Assembly (NCBI RefSeq): GCF_024793945.1 | Contig: NZ_JANUSD010000010.1 | Coordinates: 124,001-188,000, forward strand | Length of the DNA: 64,000 nucleotides | Reading direction: 5' to 3' | DNA from: Emticicia fluvialis | Lineage (GTDB): Bacteria > Bacteroidota > Bacteroidia > Cytophagales > Spirosomataceae | Part shown: positions 32,715 through 41,933 of the stretch, piece by piece | How the letters are laid out: every line of letters starts with the position of its first letter | How positions within the stretch are numbered: the stretch's first letter is position 1 | Notes under the pieces: model-generated | Databases searched by the model: none | The model's input: only the letters and a program-made list of their open reading frames with translations | What the model was told of the DNA's origin: nothing | Program-made: the position numbers and the translations under genes

Positions 32715-34064
32715 TTATTTCCGGCCGGTTACCTGCAGGTAGGTTGTAACGGCCAGTTTGTACTGTGTTTGTGCTTCCGTCAGTTTATTGGCGGTTTCTG
32801 TTACCAGGGCCTGGGCTTCCAGCAGGTCAGACAGTGTTACCAAACCACTGGCATAACCCGACTGGCTCACTTTCAGGTTTTCTTCTGCCTGAATGGCCGT
32901 TTGTTTAATAATGGCTATCTGCTTCCATGCTTCGTTCAGGTCTGTCCAGGCCTTTTCCATTTGTAGTGACAGCAGGCCCTTGGTATCCTCAAAGCTGTTG
33001 GCGGTTATCTGCTCTTTTATTTTAGACTCTTTGATACTGTGAGACCCACCCCACCAGTCAGATATCGGAACAGATACCGAGACATACGCCAGCCCGTTGG
33101 TAAAATTCTTGGTGCCACTTTCCAGAAAATTAAGATGGTAACCCGCCAGCCCCAGTGCGGCAGTTGGCATATACTCTCCTTTTTTCATTTTGGTTTGCAG
33201 TTGCGCCGCTTCTACCGATTTCTCCAGTAGTTTATATTCAGTGCGGTTGGTTAAAGCCCCGCCATGATTCACATAATAGGCCATCGGGTTCCGGCTTATG
33301 TCAGGGGTTTCCTGCAATGCCAGGGTGCTGTCATATTCAATGCCGATGGTCTGGCAAAACTGCATGGTTGCCAGTTTTTTGCCGTTTTGCAGTTTGTTTT
33401 TGTTGGCCGCCAGCTCACTTTGTTTAATCTGCACTTTCAGCACATCGTTTTTAATAATTAACCCGGCTTTGTGGGCATCGTCTACCTGCCTGCGCACATC
33501 ATTCAGCAACACCTCATATTTTTCGAGCGTTTTTTGTTTTTCCTGTAACGCTATCAACTGCCAGTATTGCTGTTCAACTTTCAGCAGCACTTCGTTTTCG
33601 CTTAGCTGCTGTTGTTTTTCTTTTACATCTACATTAAGTGCGGCCAGCTGGTTGCCGGTTGTAAGCCGCCCGCCGGTATACAATGGCTGGGCAATATTCA
33701 GCACTCCGGCTGCTGTGCGCTGCATCATGCGCAGGTCCATACCCGGAAAATACGCAAACTGTGTGGCACTGGCCAGGTTGGCCGGGTTGCCGTCATACAC
33801 AGGCAGGTTGCCGCCATCCATCTTGAATTTTACGAGCGGGTCTATGGCCTGCATGCCAAATACGTTGGCGCTTACCTTCGGAAAATAATTGGTGTAAGCA
33901 TTCTGCTGTATTTCTCTGGCTGCTTCAATTTCAAGTGCCGTGTTTTTATACGCCTTGTTGTTTTTCAGGGCAAGCGCCTGGCTTTGCTCAAGGGTAAGGG
34001 CGGTTTGGCTATAGGCTGCTGCCGATACACACACAGCAGCCAATAAGAGGGTTATATGTCTCAT
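32715..34064 (-). CDS. TolC-family outer-membrane efflux protein
   Basis: A 449-aa protein with signal peptide MRHITLLLAAVCVSAAAYS. Its two long alpha-helical repeats have the TolC pattern (ALTLEQSQALALKNNKAYKN...; GLVTLSDLLEAQALVTETANKLTEAQTQYKLA). It forms the outer-membrane duct of a tripartite pump. It is the last gene of the operon, 10 bp after the RND pump gene. Confidence 0.94.
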   Translation of the reverse strand: MRHITLLLAAVCVSAAAYSQTALTLEQSQALALKNNKAYKNTALEIEAAREIQQNAYTNYFPKVSANVFGMQAIDPLVKFKMDGGNLPVYDGNPANLASATQFAYFPGMDLRMMQRTAAGVLNIAQPLYTGGRLTTGNQLAALNVDVKEKQQQLSENEVLLKVEQQYWQLIALQEKQKTLEKYEVLLNDVRRQVDDAHKAGLIIKNDVLKVQIKQSELAANKNKLQNGKKLATMQFCQTIGIEYDSTLALQETPDISRNPMAYYVNHGGALTNRTEYKLLEKSVEAAQLQTKMKKGEYMPTAALGLAGYHLNFLESGTKNFTNGLAYVSVSVPISDWWGGSHSIKESKIKEQITANSFEDTKGLLSLQMEKAWTDLNEAWKQIAIIKQTAIQAEENLKVSQSGYASGLVTLSDLLEAQALVTETANKLTEAQTQYKLAVTTYLQVTGRK

Positions 34065-34074
34065 TTTCAGATTT

Positions 34075-37000
34075 TTAAGCGTAGTTCTTTTTAAATAATT
34101 GCTGATACAACACCGGCACCATAAACAGGGTGAGTATCATAGACACCAGTAACCCGAAACATACCACCGCACCCAAAGGCCCCCACAGGGTAGAGCCGCT
34201 CAGTATCATGGGTACCACGCCTACGGCTGCCGCAAACGAGGTCAGGAATATAGGGCGCATTCTGCGTTTACCGGCTGCTACGGCGGCGTTCAGGAGTGTC
34301 ATGCCGTGGTGGGTTCGCAGTTCTTCGGCATAATCAATCAGGATAATCCCGTTACGTACCACAATTCCCATCAGGCTCATAATACCCAGAAACGATGTTA
34401 AACCAAAAGGATAACCCGTAATAACAATACCTAATGCCGCACCCAGAAAACTCAGCGGCATGGTGGTCATTACCAACAGAGCCAGTTTAGGTTTTTTGAA
34501 CTGGAACAGCAGTATAAAGAAGATAAGCAGGATACCAGCCACCAATGCCTTGGCCATTGGAATATAGTTTTCAACTTCGCTTTCTTCTTCACCGCCATAA
34601 GACAGGGTTGTCTGTTTTGGCAAAGGAATGGTTTTTATAGCGGCCTTAATATCAGCCAGTACTTTGTAGGCAAGGGCGCCGTGTTTTACGTCAGCCCTTA
34701 CGGTGATGGTTCTGGTACCGTTGCGGCGGATAATCTGTCCTTCGCTCCAATCGTTGGTGATGCCGCTGGCTATCTGCCTTACAGGAACAGTTGCGCCCGT
34801 AATTGGCGAGGTTACGTTCTGATTGGCGATGTCGTCAAAGCTGTTTTTTTGGCCCGGGGCGTTCATCAGTTTGATGTTAACGGGGTAGTCGCCCTCCCAG
34901 ATGGTACCCACAGGCATGCCAGACATACCAGCAGCCAGCGACGCCGCCACTGTACCTTTGGTTAAACCAAGCCGGTTGGCAATCTCATCATTGATTTCAA
35001 CGCTTATACCCTGCCGTGGATTAAGGTAGTCGGTTCTGGCCCAAATAACGTTTTCGTTTTTATTCATGGCAGCTTTTACCTGCATGGCAACGGTCTTGAT
35101 GCTGTCGAGGTTATCGCCGCTGATACGCACCTCAATAGGTGCAGTGGTGCTGAGCATATCCAGCTGTTTCATACGCACATACGCATTCGGGAAATGATTG
35201 CGGTACCTGGCTTCATATTCTGTCAGCAGGGCAATGGCATCATTGGCTGTCTGGGTATTTACCACCAGCTGCGCATAATTTCGGGACGGAAAATTGGGCG
35301 CATACGTGGTATGAAAACGCGGCGAACTGGTACCTACAAAGGCGGCCACATTGGCAACGCGCTTGTCTTTTATCAGCATTTTTTCGAGGCTGTCAGAAAC
35401 AAAGGCGGTTTGCTCAAGCGTGCTGCCTTCAGGCAGATAAATTTCTACTGCAAACTGGTTACGGTCTACTTTCGGGAACAACTGGCGTGGCACCGTTGCA
35501 AATATGGCTAAACCTGCTACCACAGAGCCAATGCCGGCCAGAATAGTAGTTTTAGGAAATTTGAAAGCCAGCTCAAGCATTTTGTCGTATAGATTCTGAA
35601 TCACATCCAGCAGCGACTTCCTTCCCGGTTTGGCGGTTTCTTTCTTGATTCCTTTTTTAATAAACACATAGCTTAAGTACGGAACCAGAAAACAGGCAAT
35701 AAGCAAAGACGTAATAAGGGCTACACCAATGGTTATGGGCAATGCACCCACGAAATCGCCCACCATGCCGTCAAGAAAAAACATCATAGGCACATAAGTG
35801 GCAATAATAGCCATCGTGGCCGAAAACACCGGTATAAACAGTTCTCTGGCGCTTTTCCAGGCGGCGTTCCAGGGGGTTTCGCCGTGGTCTAGTTTTTCAA
35901 TGTGTCCGTCAAGCACTACAATGGCGTTGTCTACCACCATACCCAGCACCACAATTAAACCCGCCAGCGACACCGTGTGCAGCTCAATGCCTAAGGCATA
36001 TAAAATACCGAGGGTAATAAAAATTGAAATAGGAATGGTTGCCCCGGCTACCGCAGCTACCCTGAAAGGCAGCAGCAGCATGGTTACAATAATAACGGCT
36101 ACAATGGCAATGGCAAATTCTTTCAGAAAGTGGGTTATTGAATGCTCTACGGCCTGTGGCATATCGGCGATTTTGGCAATCTGCACATCGGGCGATATTT
36201 TGCCTTTCAGCGATTCAAGCGTTTCGTCTACCGTTTTACCAAAAGAAACAATGTTGTTTCCGGGTTGCATTTCCAGCGATATCAGCAGGCTGTTTGTGCC
36301 GTTGTTTTTGATGATGGCGTCTGGCTTAGGATATTCTCTTACCACGCGCGCTACGTCTTTTACCCTGATTACATTACCGTTGGGGTCGGTATAAACTATC
36401 TGGTTTTTGATGTCTTCTTCCGATTGATAGGTTGACGGAATGTGTATCGGGGTTATCAGCTGGCCGTTGTCCAGCTCGCCGCCATAATAAATAGAGCCTT
36501 CCAGTTGCGCAGCGGCCAGTACATTAACGGGTTTTACACCGTAGTAAGCCAGTTTGTCGTTGTCAGGATAAATGGTTATCTGCTCCTGAACCAAACCAAA
36601 GTGTTTCACTTTAGAGACCGACTTTATTTTTCTGAATTCAGTTTCAATTACTTTCAGTTCGCGGTCAAGTTCTTTATAGCTCTTGCTGTCTGACTGCACC
36701 GTAAGTAATATGGCCGACGTATTTCCGAAGTCATTATTGGCAACCAAAGCCAGCACCTGCGGCGGCAGCTCAGATTTAAGATTGTTTAAGCCAAACTTTA
36801 TTTTGTCCCAGAAGGCATCAGGGTCTTTCACGTTATTATTTACCTCAACAAAAACAATCAGCATTCCTTCTTTAGAGATAGAATAGGTTTTTTCGCGGTT
36901 TACTTCCTGAAACCCATACAAAAAGCTTTCTACTTTGGTGGCTAGCTTTTCTTCTACCTGCGCTGAATTGGCACCGGGATACACCCCGATGATTAAACCC

Positions 37001-37146
37001 TGGCGAATGGTAAACTCAGGAAACTCGTTCCGGGGCATTATCATCAGCGACACAAGCCCTGCAATAGAGAGTATCACTGTAATAATGATGGCTATCTGCT
37101 TATGCTTCATAGCCAGTTCTATAATATTCAGTTTCTGTTTTTTCAT
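34075..37146 (-). CDS. RND-family efflux pump, inner-membrane subunit
   Basis: A 1023-aa protein of full RND length with 12 membrane segments in the usual 1+5+1+5 pattern around two large periplasmic loops. The proton-relay segment in TM4 is GMVVDNAIVVLDG: the first Asp of the AcrB pair is kept and the second is Asn, as in several RND subgroups. It exports small molecules using the proton gradient; the substrate range cannot be read from sequence. It lies 2 bp after the adaptor gene and 10 bp before the TolC gene. Confidence 0.95.
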   Translation of the reverse strand: MKKQKLNIIELAMKHKQIAIIITVILSIAGLVSLMIMPRNEFPEFTIRQGLIIGVYPGANSAQVEEKLATKVESFLYGFQEVNREKTYSISKEGMLIVFVEVNNNVKDPDAFWDKIKFGLNNLKSELPPQVLALVANNDFGNTSAILLTVQSDSKSYKELDRELKVIETEFRKIKSVSKVKHFGLVQEQITIYPDNDKLAYYGVKPVNVLAAAQLEGSIYYGGELDNGQLITPIHIPSTYQSEEDIKNQIVYTDPNGNVIRVKDVARVVREYPKPDAIIKNNGTNSLLISLEMQPGNNIVSFGKTVDETLESLKGKISPDVQIAKIADMPQAVEHSITHFLKEFAIAIVAVIIVTMLLLPFRVAAVAGATIPISIFITLGILYALGIELHTVSLAGLIVVLGMVVDNAIVVLDGHIEKLDHGETPWNAAWKSARELFIPVFSATMAIIATYVPMMFFLDGMVGDFVGALPITIGVALITSLLIACFLVPYLSYVFIKKGIKKETAKPGRKSLLDVIQNLYDKMLELAFKFPKTTILAGIGSVVAGLAIFATVPRQLFPKVDRNQFAVEIYLPEGSTLEQTAFVSDSLEKMLIKDKRVANVAAFVGTSSPRFHTTYAPNFPSRNYAQLVVNTQTANDAIALLTEYEARYRNHFPNAYVRMKQLDMLSTTAPIEVRISGDNLDSIKTVAMQVKAAMNKNENVIWARTDYLNPRQGISVEINDEIANRLGLTKGTVAASLAAGMSGMPVGTIWEGDYPVNIKLMNAPGQKNSFDDIANQNVTSPITGATVPVRQIASGITNDWSEGQIIRRNGTRTITVRADVKHGALAYKVLADIKAAIKTIPLPKQTTLSYGGEEESEVENYIPMAKALVAGILLIFFILLFQFKKPKLALLVMTTMPLSFLGAALGIVITGYPFGLTSFLGIMSLMGIVVRNGIILIDYAEELRTHHGMTLLNAAVAAGKRRMRPIFLTSFAAAVGVVPMILSGSTLWGPLGAVVCFGLLVSMILTLFMVPVLYQQLFKKNYA

Positions 37147-37148
37147 GA

Positions 37149-38180
37149 TTAACGCGCAATTTGAACTGTTGAACCATTACTTAATTTTTGCTGCCCGGCT
37201 ACAATAACGTTGGCAGCCGGCGGCACTTCGCCCTGCACCAGCACCTGGTTATCTATCAGCTTCAGGGTTTTTACGTTTACTCTCAGAGCTTTACCGCCTT
37301 GTTCGATGTAAATAAACTGCTGGCCGTCTGCATCTTTCTGCAAGGCTTTGTTTGAAACCAAAACGCCGGTGCGTTGGTCATGAGCCGTGGTCTGTACCGA
37401 GCAAATCATGCCGGGTTTAATTTCGGCTGCCGAATTCTGTACTTCTATTTTTACAGGATAAGAGTGCGACAGGATGTCGGCCGTTACGCCAATTTCTTTT
37501 ACCGTGCCGGTAATGGTTTTACCTATGGCATTGATGGTTATTTCGGCGGTTTCGCCTTTTTTGAACATGCTGATTTCGTCTTCCGGAACCGGTATTTTTA
37601 CATAAACCGTCTGGATGCCCAGTAGCTCAAGCACCGACATTGACGGAGCCACGTTCATGCCGGGCTGTACATTTTTTTTGCCTATTACCCCGCTTACAGG
37701 CGCATACAGGTTGCAGTCGCTGATGCCTTTCTGAGCAATTGCCACTGCCGACTTTGCCTGTTGCAAGCCTGTTTCTATGTCTACCCATTTTATTTCTGGC
37801 AGGGTGCCGTTTTCTTTCATGGGTTTCATTCTTTTGTAGGCGTCTTCGGCCTGTTTCTGGCTTGCCAACGCTGCCTGATACGTGTTTTGTGCAGTAGAGG
37901 CGTCTAGCCTGGCCAGCAACTGGCCTTTCTTTACGTTCTGGCCTTCGGCCACCAATATATCGGTTACAGTGCCCAGAGTGGCAAAGCTCAAAACGGTTGT
38001 TTTCTGGGCTTCTACCACCCCCGAGTATTTCGCCTGCACAACGCCGCTGTAAGGCATTGGCTTTTCTACCTGCACGTTATAATCTTTTTTGGTTTCTACG
38101 GTTTTGGCTGGCTCGTGTGATGCGCAACCTGCTAAAACCAACAGGCTTGATGCCGCTAATAAATTTAATCTGCTTGTCAT
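37149..38180 (-). CDS. RND efflux periplasmic adaptor (membrane fusion protein)
   Basis: A 343-aa lipoprotein: signal MTSRLNLLAASSLLVLAGC with lipobox LAGC. Lipoyl/hairpin halves flank a coiled-coil (VLSFATLGTVTDILVAEGQNVKKGQLLARLD and NLYAPVSGVIGKKNVQPGMNV). It links the RND pump to TolC. It is the first gene of the three-gene operon; a 23-bp near-palindrome shared with the tetR upstream region lies 22 bp before its ATG. Confidence 0.94.
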   Translation of the reverse strand: MTSRLNLLAASSLLVLAGCASHEPAKTVETKKDYNVQVEKPMPYSGVVQAKYSGVVEAQKTTVLSFATLGTVTDILVAEGQNVKKGQLLARLDASTAQNTYQAALASQKQAEDAYKRMKPMKENGTLPEIKWVDIETGLQQAKSAVAIAQKGISDCNLYAPVSGVIGKKNVQPGMNVAPSMSVLELLGIQTVYVKIPVPEDEISMFKKGETAEITINAIGKTITGTVKEIGVTADILSHSYPVKIEVQNSAAEIKPGMICSVQTTAHDQRTGVLVSNKALQKDADGQQFIYIEQGGKALRVNVKTLKLIDNQVLVQGEVPPAANVIVAGQQKLSNGSTVQIAR

Positions 38181-38201
38181 TGGTTTGTTTTGTTTACTGT
38201 T

Positions 38202-38224
38202 TGACTAAAATCGTTTTTTGGTCG
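38202..38224. promoter_or_regulatory. Probable TetR operator before the efflux operon
   Basis: TGACTAAAA, 5-bp spacer, TTTTGGTCG. The half-sites are near-complementary. The same 9+5+9 layout recurs at 38881-38903 before the tetR gene, and these are the only two copies noticed. Confidence 0.8.
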
Positions 38225-38272
38225 AATTTGGGTGCTAAAAAAATGCTCCGAGAAGCATTGTGTTGGTGTGCT

Positions 38273-38866
38273 TTACCTGCCCATTCCTTTAATTATCATA
38301 TCCACCAGCAGGTCTGCCTTGTCGGCCAGTGCGGTGTTTTTCTTGCGGGCTATTATATCCAGTTCAATTCCTCTGATACAACTCACCATCAAATCGCTGA
38401 GCAAATCAAGGTTTTCCAGAATCTCTTCTTTCAATTGCCCGGTTTCTACGCCTTTGGCCAGAATAGACTCCAGCAAATGTTTTTCTTCGTGGTCATACCT
38501 GTTTCGCAGGTTAGAATATTCTTCATTTAATCTTCCGTTCAGGTCGTTTTCAACTACCAGGCTGTATAGGTTTACCTTCTCTTTAATGGCTTTTACCTTT
38601 GTTACAATGTAGGCCTTCAGCATACAAATGGAGTCGGGTTGTTCATTAACAGCGGTTTTAACGCTATAAAAAAACTCGTCGATTTCAAGGTTGATGACCC
38701 TGTCGAATATCTCTTCTTTATCTTTAAAATAATAATACAAGGTACTTTTGCTTTTGCCGGCAGCTTTGGCTATGTCTTCCATGGTGGTTTTTTTTAAACC
38801 ATATTGCTGCATTAATTTTTTGGCTCCTTTTATTATATCCTGAATAACCAGTTCGTCCTTTTCCAT
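38273..38866 (-). CDS. TetR/AcrR-family repressor of the efflux operon
   Basis: The start is set at ATG 38864-38866 (MEKDELVIQDIIKGAKKLM). A longer open frame would translate the operator at 38881-38903 and gives an atypical N-terminus. The ~197-aa protein has the TetR helix-turn-helix in KKTTMEDIAKAAGKSKSTLYYYFKDKEEIF and an all-helical C-terminal ligand domain. It lies 92 bp upstream of the adaptor gene on the same strand. The same near-palindrome before both genes suggests repression of the pump and of itself, relieved by a pump substrate. Confidence 0.93.
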   Translation of the reverse strand: MEKDELVIQDIIKGAKKLMQQYGLKKTTMEDIAKAAGKSKSTLYYYFKDKEEIFDRVINLEIDEFFYSVKTAVNEQPDSICMLKAYIVTKVKAIKEKVNLYSLVVENDLNGRLNEEYSNLRNRYDHEEKHLLESILAKGVETGQLKEEILENLDLLSDLMVSCIRGIELDIIARKKNTALADKADLLVDMIIKGMGR

Positions 38867-38880
38867 AGTTTTAAACTTTT

Positions 38881-38903
38881 CGACTAAAAATGTATTTTGG
38901 TCG
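38881..38903. promoter_or_regulatory. Probable TetR operator before tetR (autoregulation)
   Basis: CGACTAAAA (38881-38889), spacer ATGTA, TTTTGGTCG (38895-38903). It starts 15 bp upstream of the chosen tetR ATG. Compared with the copy at 38202, the right half is identical and the left differs in the first base only. Confidence 0.8.
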
Positions 38904-38957
38904 ACAAATGTAAAATCGATTTTTGAATTCGCCAAATATTTTCTTAAAAATTTATGA

Positions 38958-39446
38958 TTAACCCTTTATTACCCAGTCGAAATCGCTGATGCCTGCCGAT
39001 TTGAGCCGCTCTATGATTTGGGCTGTATGGTGCTGAATATGCCTGATGTTAACCAGGTGCAGCTCAAGCCTGCTTACGGGATACCACTCAAAGCCCGAAG
39101 GCGCATGGAGGGGCAATTGAGAAAGGTCATGTGCCAGGCTGGCTTGTATATCATCTATAAAGCTGAGTATTTCTGAGGGTGTATGGGCGGTAGTGGTGGG
39201 GTAATTGCCGAGGTTTTCGGCGCCGCGATGGGCATTTTGCCACGGAGTAAATGACCACGGGTTAGCCGAAAGATACATTTTTGCTGCCCAGAGGGTATGA
39301 AAAGTGAGCTGCCAGACAGGGTGCTGGCTGGTGTGGGTATGCCACAAATTGGTGGGTACTTTTACAATAGCAGCGCGCAACATGGCAAACGCAGCTCTGT
39401 ATTGCGACTCCAGCACTGCAATTATGAGTTCATTATCGGCTGCCAT
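38958..39446 (-). CDS. DinB-superfamily protein
   Basis: The start at ATG 39444-39446 (MAADNELIIAVLES) is preferred; the open frame runs 58 codons further up through sequence with no domain character. The ~162-aa product is a four-helix DinB/YfiT-like protein with metal-ligand candidates in HPVWQLTFHTLWAAKMYL and NIRHIQHHTAQIIERL. Family members are metal-binding thiol-transferase-like proteins, mostly uncharacterised. It is on the minus strand with other short genes but separated by 190 bp from its neighbour. Confidence 0.75.
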   Translation of the reverse strand: MAADNELIIAVLESQYRAAFAMLRAAIVKVPTNLWHTHTSQHPVWQLTFHTLWAAKMYLSANPWSFTPWQNAHRGAENLGNYPTTTAHTPSEILSFIDDIQASLAHDLSQLPLHAPSGFEWYPVSRLELHLVNIRHIQHHTAQIIERLKSAGISDFDWVIKG

Positions 39447-39636
39447 CAATACATTTTTATACAATACTCGCGCAATTTTTGGTGCTTTGCAAAAGAAAAA
39501 GGCAGAAAAAGGCTTGAAACTCAATAAAGCAGGCTGAGTGGTACTGCAATGAGGCGGCCCGTAAGGCCGCCCGTGCAGATCGCGTAAAGGTTGCCGCAAT
39601 GCAGCGGCGGACTCAATCAAAAAATCGTGGAGGTTA

Positions 39637-40188
39637 TTAAACAGCCTTGTGCCAGAGTGGTTTTTGGGCTAATACTTTATGGTATATGTGGCAGTTGGTA
39701 TCGTGTGCGCCGGGCAGATAGCCAATGCTCATCAGAAATTCGTTTACAATTTCTCCGCCTGTAAAGCGGAAAGTTTTCTTAAACAATTTCACCCATTCGT
39801 CTTTGGTGCGTGGGTGGTGGGCTTCCAGCCATTTTTCAAACGACCCATGCGACGCCTGCAAACCCTGTATGGTACGGGCGTTTTCAATGGCGGCGTTAAT
39901 TTTCAGTCGGTTTCTGATAATGCCTGCATCGGCCATCAGGCGTTCGCGGTCGGCCTCGGTATAATTGGCTACTTTACTGATATTGAAGTTATCGTAGGCC
40001 GCGCGGAACGACTCTTCCTTGCGAAGGATGGTTTCCCAACTTAAGCCAGCCTGGTTGATTTCCATCAGCAATCGCCCGAAAAGCTCGTTATCGTCATGTA
40101 TTGGAAAACCATAATGGTTATCATGATAGTTTTTATGAAGCGCCTGTTGCGCGCCCGTCATGCGGTCAATGTAAAAGCAATACGACAT
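39637..40188 (-). CDS. tag: DNA-3-methyladenine glycosylase I
   Basis: The start is placed at ATG 40186-40188 so that the protein begins MSYCFYI, giving the Cys4 zinc ligand; eight extra upstream codons look non-coding. Further marks of Tag are YHDNHYGFPIHDDNELFGRLLMEINQAGLSWETIL (read in pieces; the Glu in LSWET is catalytic-type) and the C-terminal zinc ligands in HDTNCH. It removes 3-methyladenine from alkylated DNA in the cytoplasm. Length and motifs are normal for the family. Confidence 0.92.
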   Translation of the reverse strand: MSYCFYIDRMTGAQQALHKNYHDNHYGFPIHDDNELFGRLLMEINQAGLSWETILRKEESFRAAYDNFNISKVANYTEADRERLMADAGIIRNRLKINAAIENARTIQGLQASHGSFEKWLEAHHPRTKDEWVKLFKKTFRFTGGEIVNEFLMSIGYLPGAHDTNCHIYHKVLAQKPLWHKAV

Positions 40189-40327
40189 CTGGCTGATTGT
40201 TTGATACAGCAAAGATAAAATGCAAACTACACAGGGTAGCTACACAAAATGAAGAGTTTCAATTGAAAGCGGTTTTCAGGAGGAATTAATCTGGTTTTGT
40301 TACTGATGCAGCGCAATTTGAATGCCC

Positions 40328-40891
40328 TCATACTTTTAACAAGCCGCGGAAACCTCTGGCAGCGTAGTAAGAGTCAGCGCCGTTATGGTAGGTCCAGACA
40401 TGATTATACCGGCTGTCGCCAAAGATAGCCCCGCCGTGCTTTCTAACCGCATCGGGGGTAAGCAGCCAGCTTGAAGTTTTGGTATCAAATTTACCAAGGG
40501 TTTGCAAATGGCGATACTGTTCTTCATTCAATAATTCAATGCCCATTTCCTCAGCCATATTTATGGCACTGTTGGCGGGTTTATACTCCTTTCTCGCGTT
40601 TAATGCCGGGTGGTCGTAGCAGATACTCCGGCGGCCTTTCGGGCTTTCAGCCGAACAATCGCAGAAAATATATACGTCGGTATTGGCGTCGTAACCAATA
40701 ACATCAGGCTCGCCTCCGGTTATTTCCATTTCGTTTAACGACCACAATTTATCAGCATCAACCTCCAGCTTCGCCCTTACAAGCTCCCAGCCTATTGCTT
40801 CATGCCGATTCTTATTTTTTTCAAAACGGGTTTTCAGGGTTTTGAGTAGTTCGGTGCGTACTTCGGCTGGTAGTTCCTTTTTATTGCTCAT
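40328..40891 (-). CDS. DUF4256 family protein
   Basis: A 187-aa soluble protein with the DUF4256 pattern: LKTRFEKNKNRHEAIGWELV, ITGGEPDVIGYD, FCDCSAESPKGRRSICYD, MAEEMGIELLNEEQYRHLQ, and a C-terminal YYAARGFRGLLKV. The conserved CDCSAESPxGRRSxCYD block looks like a functional centre, but no activity is known to me. It is a single gene between tag and the RES/Xre pair. Confidence 0.82.
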   Translation of the reverse strand: MSNKKELPAEVRTELLKTLKTRFEKNKNRHEAIGWELVRAKLEVDADKLWSLNEMEITGGEPDVIGYDANTDVYIFCDCSAESPKGRRSICYDHPALNARKEYKPANSAINMAEEMGIELLNEEQYRHLQTLGKFDTKTSSWLLTPDAVRKHGGAIFGDSRYNHVWTYHNGADSYYAARGFRGLLKV

Positions 40892-40922
40892 GGGTTTTGC
40901 TGATTAAAGGTTGGATGGTAGT

Positions 40923-41381
40923 TTACATCAAAAGCCTCCTATCAAATGGAAATTTCTCAATTTTGCTTATCTCAATTCGATTAAAATCTTTATGATTAGG
41001 ATTGATGAGCAGGTTAAAATCTCCTTGTGTAACGACAGAGGGGATTCGTAAAACACAATACTGGTTGCCATATACAAACTCATCGCCGAATTTCTGAGTA
41101 GATACCGGATGTGGAAAGTCTTTCCAGTTAGCCGGTAGTGCTGCCTCTGCCACCTCTATTATGGCTATATCATCCGGAATGTCAATACTTATCATCACAT
41201 AATCTTCCGGCAGCGTAGCCCATGTAAAATGCACTGCCACTTCGGCCATAGCCAACGAACGGTTGGCAGCGGCGTAAATCAGTTCTACTCCTGCTGAATT
41301 CCACCTCGCCCCTTTCATGGCTGCCCCTTTGCCCGACAACGGACTGGCATGTTTCTCGCGTGAAAGTCGGTAAACTTCCAT
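40923..41381 (-). CDS. RES-domain toxin of a RES/Xre toxin-antitoxin pair
   Basis: The start ATG at 41379-41381 (MEVYRLSREKHAS) lies one base after the antitoxin stop; an upstream in-frame Met would overlap the antitoxin. The ~152-aa protein carries the RES residues: Arg in GARWNS, Tyr in LIYAA, Glu in AMAEVAVHF and Ser in RIPSVV. RES toxins degrade cellular NAD+ when the antitoxin is lost. The order antitoxin-toxin and tight spacing are typical. Confidence 0.9.
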   Translation of the reverse strand: MEVYRLSREKHASPLSGKGAAMKGARWNSAGVELIYAAANRSLAMAEVAVHFTWATLPEDYVMISIDIPDDIAIIEVAEAALPANWKDFPHPVSTQKFGDEFVYGNQYCVLRIPSVVTQGDFNLLINPNHKDFNRIEISKIEKFPFDRRLLM

Positions 41382-41382
41382 G

Positions 41383-41868
41383 TTACACCAAAATACCGTG
41401 ATTAATACGCACCAGCTCACTTATCACCAATTCTTTGCCATAAGAATCGCGCAGCAATTCAATCGGCTTCTGGCTTCCAAGGGCATAATTGGGGGTATTG
41501 AGCCACAGACGCAACTTATCCATATTACCGAAAACATCCAGCCCTACCTTTGTAACTTCAGCCAGTTCAATGATTTTCTCAGAATGTATTGGCTTGAAAT
41601 GGTGATTGGTAGATGTTTTGTATCTCTGCAAAGACTTGGTAGAAATATCAAGAAAACCCGCCCAGTCAGTTTCTGAAAAAGGTGTGTAGTCCTGAATCAA
41701 TCCGAAAAGTGAATAAGGAATACCTGCCCTTATGACCGCAATGATAAGCATTTTGTTGGCAAGGAAATCCTCATAAGTAACTGATTTAGTATCAATACGA
41801 GCCTGTTTCAGAAATGAAGTAATTTCTTTGCTGAGCTTAATTTCTATATTTGATTTTGCGGTTGTCAT
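41383..41868 (-). CDS. Xre/MbcA/ParS-type antitoxin (DUF2384) of the RES pair
   Basis: The start at ATG 41866-41868 (MTTAKSNIEIKLSKEI) is preferred; earlier in-frame Mets lie in or beyond the palindromic operator. The ~161-aa protein ends with a DUF2384 toxin-binding domain (EKIIELAEVTKVGLDVFGNMDKLRLWLNTPNYALGSQKPIELL), preceded by an Xre-like domain (LFGLIQDYTPFSETDWAGFLDISTKSLQRY). It neutralises the RES toxin and normally represses the operon by binding an inverted repeat like the one just upstream. Confidence 0.9.
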   Translation of the reverse strand: MTTAKSNIEIKLSKEITSFLKQARIDTKSVTYEDFLANKMLIIAVIRAGIPYSLFGLIQDYTPFSETDWAGFLDISTKSLQRYKTSTNHHFKPIHSEKIIELAEVTKVGLDVFGNMDKLRLWLNTPNYALGSQKPIELLRDSYGKELVISELVRINHGILV

Positions 41869-41878
41869 GGTTTTACAT

Positions 41879-41915
41879 TCAGACATTTGTCTGTAAATAT
41901 ACGACAAATGTCTGA
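41879..41915. promoter_or_regulatory. 13-bp perfect inverted repeat, probable operator of the RES/Xre operon
   Basis: Arms TCAGACATTTGTC (41879-41891) and GACAAATGTCTGA (41903-41915) with an 11-bp spacer. On the minus strand the spacer holds TATATTTA, close to the TAnnTTTG -7 element, so the antitoxin complex would cover the promoter. Confidence 0.82.
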
Positions 41916-41933
41916 ATACGCAAATTATATACA

